DNA of 6,439 nucleotides from an uncultured Collinsella sp. GTDB lineage: Bacteria; Actinomycetota; Coriobacteriia; Coriobacteriales; Coriobacteriaceae. Below, piece after piece: positions 6,294-6,439 of the stretch (the first letter of the stretch is position 1; each line of letters begins with the position of its first letter). The position numbers and the translations under genes were made by a program. The stretch spans positions 1-6,439 of the forward strand of contig CABSMN010000071.1 in the NCBI GenBank assembly GCA_902478765.1, written 5' to 3'. The notes beneath the pieces are model-generated. The model was not told the origin of the DNA. It did not search any database and saw nothing but the letters and a program-made list of their open reading frames with translations.

Positions 6294-6439
6294 ATGGTTG
6301 ATGAGAACTTTGCCTGGCGGCTTGCGCAGGAGCTCGTGCGGATCGACAGCTCAGACCCGGGCGCGTATGAGGATGAAATTGAGCGGTATATCAAAGCGCT
6401 GGTTGAGGCTCAGCTGGAGCGGTTGAGTCATCCGGTGCT
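6294..6439 (+). CDS. M20-family metallopeptidase / amidohydrolase, N-terminal part (cut at window end)
   Basis: Forty-eight codons are visible before the window ends. The start (FAWRLAQELVRIDSSDPGAY) matches the N-terminal helix and the LxxLVxIxSxxP signature of the M20 family (ArgE/DapE/CPG2-like), followed by an EDEIERYIKALVE helix. These zinc hydrolases remove acyl or amino-acid groups from peptides and amino acids in the cytosol. The metal-binding His and Asp lie further downstream than the window reaches, so subfamily and substrate are open. The ATG at 6294 has GAGG at 6284-6287, 6 nt upstream. An in-frame TTG at 6264, 12 nt after AGGAGG (6246-6251), is a less likely alternative start. 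The gene diverges from the AbiEi/DUF559-like gene. Confidence 0.75.
   Translation, partial: MVDENFAWRLAQELVRIDSSDPGAYEDEIERYIKALVEAQLERLSHPV

Noticed and set aside
6140..6394. N-terminal extension of the leftward AbiEi/DUF559-like frame by 85 residues, to an ATG at 6394
   Set aside because: It covers the divergent intergenic inverted repeat and the first 100 bp of the M20 peptidase gene. Its sequence is low-complexity Ser/Arg-rich, as expected of an antisense shadow.

Overview
The window suggests a high-GC Gram-positive gut bacterium of the class Coriobacteriia, most likely a Collinsella or close relative. This is inferred from the codon usage of the strongly GC-biased genes, AAGGAG/AGGAG-type ribosome binding sites, a short (387 aa) SerA of the type I associate with Gram-positive anaerobes, and a lineage-flavoured AbiEi/DUF559-like protein. 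No marker gene is present to prove it. The first 39 bases are not biological: they are a Nextera transposase adapter joined to the sequence, so the left edge is a contig end with untrimmed adapter.

Layout from left to right: (1) the 5' part of a leftward calcineurin-like metallophosphatase, cut by the adapter; (2) a 253-bp divergent intergenic region with palindromes; (3) a rightward 533-aa CPA1-type K+(Na+)/H+ antiporter with two tandem TrkA-C (RCK_C) domains; (4) a 227-bp spacer that may hold a decayed C-terminal gene fragment; (5) serC (phosphoserine aminotransferase) and serA (3-phosphoglycerate dehydrogenase), rightward and 72 bp apart, closed by a strong intrinsic terminator; (6) about 270 bp of much lower GC (about 40% by hand count over 4821-5020) that contains a frame-broken leftward small ORF; (7) a leftward gene of about 349 aa with an AbiEi-like N-terminal half and a Vsr/DUF559-like PD-(D/E)XK C-terminal half; (8) a 154-bp divergent intergenic region with a 15-bp-arm inverted repeat; (9) the start of a rightward M20-family metallopeptidase, cut by the window end.

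SerA oxidises 3-phosphoglycerate to 3-phosphohydroxypyruvate and SerC transaminates it to phosphoserine, so the pair supplies two of the three steps of serine synthesis. The phosphatase step (SerB) is not in this window. The antiporter and metallophosphatase are probably independent housekeeping genes. The segment from 4820 to 6293 looks like an accessory insertion between core genes, and the AbiEi/DUF559-like gene is the best candidate for a poorly described system here.
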